This document shows, in pieces, positions 60,200 through 64,000 of a stretch of DNA of 64,000 nt. The stretch is from positions 6,386,001-6,450,000 of the forward strand of contig OX579635.1 in assembly GCA_951230915.1 (NCBI GenBank), read 5' to 3'. The notes under the pieces are model-generated. The model was not told the origin of the DNA. It was given only the letters and a program-made list of their open reading frames with translations, and did not search any database. How positions within the stretch are numbered: position 1 is the stretch's first letter; every line of letters begins with the position of its first letter. This DNA comes from Antitrichia curtipendula (taxonomy: Eukaryota > Streptophyta > Bryopsida > Hypnales > Leucodontaceae). Position numbers and translations under genes: made by a program.

Positions 60200-60507
60200 T
60201 TTTTGCAGAAAGTTTTTAAAGTAAAATTCTTACTTTGATAAAATTTTCAAATTTAATTTTGAATTATGCAATAAAAACTTTCCTTTATAATACTTTTAAA
60301 GTCAAAAAGTCATAGAATACTTCAATTCAAAATTTCGTAGATTATTTTTACAAATTAATTTTCAAAATTTGTATGTTGAAACTGTTGAATAATTAAGATA
60401 CTCTATATCAAAAATTTGAATGAATGAAATAACAACTTCAAGTGATTGAAATCATTTTTTCTATCCATCGTCCTCTCTATGGACATTTTTGACCTGTAGG
60501 GGGTTAA
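60200..60507 (+). mobile_element. TTAA-type element, family A, right end only
   Basis: Its terminus TCTCTATGGACATTTTTGAC followed by CTGTAGGGGGTTAA matches the inverse of the 9358 end. The left limit is uncertain. Confidence 0.45.
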
Positions 60508-60843
60508 TGATTAGTTTGGAATTTTTGAAGCTTGAATTGAGGGGGGTTGCTCCGAAATATCCACTACATGTACATTGAAATTTCCATTATGTACATCTGT
60601 ATTAGAGGATATTTTTAGAATATAGGTAATTTTAGCACACTTCACCTTACTATATCCACATACAATAAAAGTACAAAATTTGAAGAATGATTGTAAAAGC
60701 AATGCTCAATCAGAATCCAATATGTGGTATATTTGTTAGTGAAAAATGTTAAATATTTGTTTTGAGTGGTTTAAGAGATGCTCCTAGTTGAAACAATAAA
60801 CACATGAAGTCTCTAAATGTTTGCTAATACCCCTAAGTTAGTC

Positions 60844-61712
60844 TTAAGGCCTTTTATCATCAAATTTCATTTAAAGCTGCCATTTCTTTTGTAAAGTGCA
60901 AAAAATTTAGAAATTGTTTTTTTCGCATATCTAACCATAGTATCTTGCACTAGACTAGCATGAAAATGTATGGAAGAAATTTTAGAAACTTTGATTGCAT
61001 GGATTTTAAGATATTTACATTTGAAGTGAAAGAAACCACTTTTTCTGTAGTTGCATGCCTAGATTTTTAGACTTCAAATCCTTAACTTAAATTTTTGCAC
61101 TATACATGTTGAATTGAAAAAAAACTCAAGTTGAAGAATCGAGTTGAAAGTCTTGAAAAAAAATTCAAAAAAAATACTTTATTTTATTTCTTCAAATATT
61201 TTTTAAGTAGAAGTAGGTTCGAGATTGAACAAAAAACTGAATTGTTAATAGCTCTAAGGTGGAATTGAAATTCAATATCCCCAATGGTAGTATAGTTCTA
61301 GCAATAAAATTCAACCTTGTCAAACAATTCTTTTTGAATTTTTTTGAAAATTACATTCAAAAAGAAATTCTACAAGTCATTTTTTCAAGAAGGTGCTTAG
61401 ATTGCCGAAAAAACAAGATTGTCCATAGCTTTTACATCACTATTTCAAATTTAATTAATCAAAGCTTTCCATGTAGACATAAATATGATCTATAAGAAAA
61501 AAATTCAAAATTTAATTTTGAATTTTTAGGGATTTCATTTTCTGCTCGATAGTATGTAAATTGTATTTGCTCTCAAGCACCGATTGAAATAAAAATTAAA
61601 TTTTCATAAAGCTAATGCATTTTTTTATCTTAGAATTAAAAAAAAAATCATAACAACAATTGAGACCATAGGACCCTACCCAAAATCCATTTTGTCCCTT
61701 GAGGGGACAATG
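60844..61712 (+). mobile_element. TTAA-type element, family A, about 870-bp copy
   Basis: It starts TTAAGGCCTTTTATC. Its right part is the inverse of 9376-9700, with GGACAAAATGGATTTT, TTTATTTCAAT.GGTGC and GTGATGT.AAAG.TATGGA blocks. The terminal TTAA on the right is lost. Confidence 0.6.
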
Positions 61713-62087
61713 TCACAAAAAGATGCGTCATGTCCATTTCCTAACTTCCTCTTGCTTGAAAAATTGAGAGCCGTTGATTTTTAAGAATTTTTTTTTTTTC
61801 CTCTCCCGATGCTGTTGATCTTTAAAAAAACCTTTGGATGCGGATTCGGGTATGGTACATATACATATAAGATATGAATGTAGATACAATACAGGTAAGG
61901 GATATGGAATATATCCCATATGAAATGCCACCCCTATCCCCACCTGAAAATCAAAAAGGGGTGGGATGGAGGTGTGTGTACAAAAGAAAATTAATTTAAT
62001 TTGAATTCTTTTTTGAACTCACCGGGGGATTACAAAAAATATCAATTTAATTTAAATTGTTTTTTGCACTTACCCAAGGGATGAAAT

Positions 62088-62119
62088 CTATTTTATTTTA
62101 TTTTATTTTATTTTATTTT
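62088..62119 (+). repeat. (TTTTA)n microsatellite
   Basis: Six pentanucleotide units, then a short palindrome (CATTGTGACAATTTGTCACAATG region at about 62127-62149). Confidence 0.85.
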
Positions 62120-62149
62120 TGAGGTCATTGTGACAATTTGTCACAATGA

Positions 62150-63342
62150 CAATGACAATGAGCTCAAAAGATGTAGTTATTGCATTAGTAACAATGGGGC
62201 TTTAGAGATTAAGGTTTGAAGATGGCTAAATGAATGTAGAAATCATGAATAACATTGGTAAAATACTAAGGACAAAAGAATAAACATTTTAGTTAATACA
62301 TTCTTTCTAAAGCTTGTCAGACACAATTTAGATGGTTTTCTATCAATGTTCTAAATTATCAAATCAAATTAAAATTAAAAACAAAAAATTGATACTAGTT
62401 AAAAAAATAAACATAATATGCCATCTTTTTAATTTCTTTGATTTTTGCAATATTTATTTTAACTTAAAAATAATATCCAAAATTTACAACTATTTATTTT
62501 TATGTAGAATAGACTAAGAAAATTACACCGCTTATTTTTTTGAATAAATTATTGTGTTAGAAAGTATAAAAAATTGTGTTTGAAAAGTAAACATTATGTT
62601 TGTATAGTAGATATTATGCTAGTAGAACATTGTGCTTGTAAAATAAGGTCAATTAACAATGTTTCTATATTATTTATTTATTTTTAATTAAATTTTTTTT
62701 ATATAGGTAAATTTTTTATTTACAGATATTTAAAAAAATTCATCAAAATGACCTTTTAGTAATAATATACATTTGGGATAGAAGTATTGACAGTTTAAAC
62801 ATAGCATGCTAGATAGCATGTAAACAATAATACAAAAAACATCCATTTTAATATTCAAAAATATATTCTATGCTTATAGTTTCTTGAATTAAGTGAAATC
62901 ATCCTTTTGAGACAATTAAAATAAGTTAAATCAATTATTGCCTTAACATCGTATGAGTTTCACATTCTAACAAATGAACTAGGGCTTCAAGTTACTATGC
63001 ACAACTCTTGATGATTGTATTATAGAATAAGAGAGGTCTTTATAGATACTACTCATAAGGTGGACCCCCCAAGTGTGCTCCAACCCCAAACTGCCATCAT
63101 TACTTTGTGTACATCTCCAAAATCAATATGTACCCATGCAGAAGAAACGATTTTAAAAGATTTATCTCAAAAAACTTTGACCCTTCATAACTTTTGCATA
63201 TGGGATCCAAATGTCGTGTTCTTTGGTATGTTGGAATCTCCTTTTACTTGCGAACAAGAAAATATGAAAATTTGACCAATTTAATACTATTAATTAGTCA
63301 CACTATCAAAAAGTGTCGATTTTAGGATACCCACCTTATTAG
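62150..63342. other. AT-rich spacer, no gene recognised
   Basis: Very high A+T. No conserved frame or repeat boundary was found. Confidence 0.4.
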
Positions 63343-63477
63343 TTAACCCTAAAACAATGCTGAAGTCAAAAAATGTCCGATGGATGACTTGATTCTTCAC
63401 TATAGAAACAAAGAATGCATCTATAGGTTCAATAATGACAACCTTGGTCATGAGGGGCCATGTTCTTCACGGGTTAA
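63343..63477. mobile_element. Small TTAA-bounded element, about 135 bp
   Basis: The left end is TTAACCCTAAAACAATGC and the right end is TTCACGGGTTAA. Both start TTAACCC when read inward. It has no homologous partner in the window apart from the terminal motif. Confidence 0.35.
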
Positions 63478-63687
63478 TGGACAAGGAATGCTCAACTCCA
63501 AATTTTCCATTTTCTAACTTTCTAGCCAACAATTTTTAAGTTGAGGGAGCCTTTAGGCGCCTCGTTCTCTAAAGCCCTGTCCTGTCCTTGAATCTACCAA
63601 ATACTGGAATGGAACATCTTCGAAACAGGGATGATATGAAGTCTGAATGCAGCGTATGCGTAGATGATGAAGCGAGGAAGTTAGGGT

Positions 63688-63822
63688 ATGGCGACGAAGG
63701 GGTTTCAGGCTATGGAGCTTGCTCATCAAGCTTTGGAAGTTGGCAACCCGGTGGAGCTCGACGTCGGACGCTGCGCTCCTGCTCCTTCATCGCCTCGATT
63801 CCGAGCGTCTTTGCCATTGCCG
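63688..63822 (+). CDS. Possible first coding exon of a gene leaving the window
   Basis: The island from about 63.56 kb to the window end is GC-richer than the spacer before it. From an ATG at 63688 an open frame reads 45 residues (MATKGFQAMELAHQALEVGN...) to a GT at 63823 (CCG/GTACGC) that could be a donor. An overlapping frame from 63588 (104 codons) is longer but Cys/Ser-rich and less protein-like. I do not recognise a family. The continuation would lie beyond the window. Confidence 0.3.
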
Positions 63823-64000
63823 GTACGCAGTTTGTTTTAGAATTCTTTTCCGGCGGCAAACTCTGTTTTTTTCTGTCTTTTTTGACGATGAGTTCGATGT
63901 AATTGGATTTGAAGAGGAAATCTGTCAGGCGATGGCTTGGTGCAGAGCATCTGAGTGTACTATAGCGACTTTGGGAGAAGGAAGTTGTGTTTCTGTGAAT

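Noticed and set aside
1..64000. tRNA, rRNA genes and CRISPR arrays
   Set aside because: I found no B-box type GGTTCGAATCC with a matching cloverleaf, no rRNA-like stretch and no regularly spaced direct repeats. CRISPR would not be expected in a plant nuclear genome.

Overview
This window is nuclear DNA from a land plant. It has spliced genes with GT-AG introns and plant-type families: a CYP72-clan cytochrome P450, a Golgi UDP-glucuronate 4-epimerase, an organellar-type guanylate kinase and a DDT/WHIM chromatin protein. Gene density is very low. Four complete genes and two edge fragments lie in long AT-rich spacers filled with decayed non-autonomous DNA transposons. The P450 is divergent and the epimerase gene has introns, where the angiosperm GAE genes I recall are intronless. 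I cannot name the species; a lineage distant from the model angiosperms is a guess, not a demonstration.

Layout. Bases 2-361 (+) are the last coding segment of a protein resembling plant F-box/kelch proteins. Bases 1.1-11.6 kb are repeat-rich spacer with a CACTA-like element, small foldback MITEs and several TTAA-bounded elements. Bases 11629-18270 (+) hold a five-exon P450 with all hallmark motifs; intron 4 carries a 935-bp TTAA-bounded element. Copies of the P450 3' end recur at 18.5 kb (+) and 22.4 kb (-). Bases 24231-26543 (-) encode an intronless DDT-domain protein. Bases 30266-33204 (-) hold the three-exon UDP-glucuronate 4-epimerase. Bases 33.5-54.2 kb are spacer with a 1.26-kb PIF/Harbinger-like element, a 232-nt nearly perfect hairpin downstream of a TATA-like box, other foldbacks and a G-poor tract ending in 24 C. 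Bases 55206-56764 (-) hold the four-exon guanylate kinase. After about 58 kb the spacer resumes, and a GC-rich island at 63.6 kb may contain the first exon of a gene leaving the window.

The genes are not a pathway cluster. They are independent functions: nucleotide metabolism in organelles, cell-wall sugar-nucleotide supply, chromatin remodelling and oxidative specialised or hormone metabolism. The most unusual content is in the spacers. At least four families of short elements are bounded by TTAA followed by a C/T-rich terminal repeat, an arrangement that fits piggyBac-type TTAA targeting and that I do not know as common in plants. The hairpin locus at 44.3 kb looks like a young inverted-repeat small-RNA gene or a very recent MITE.
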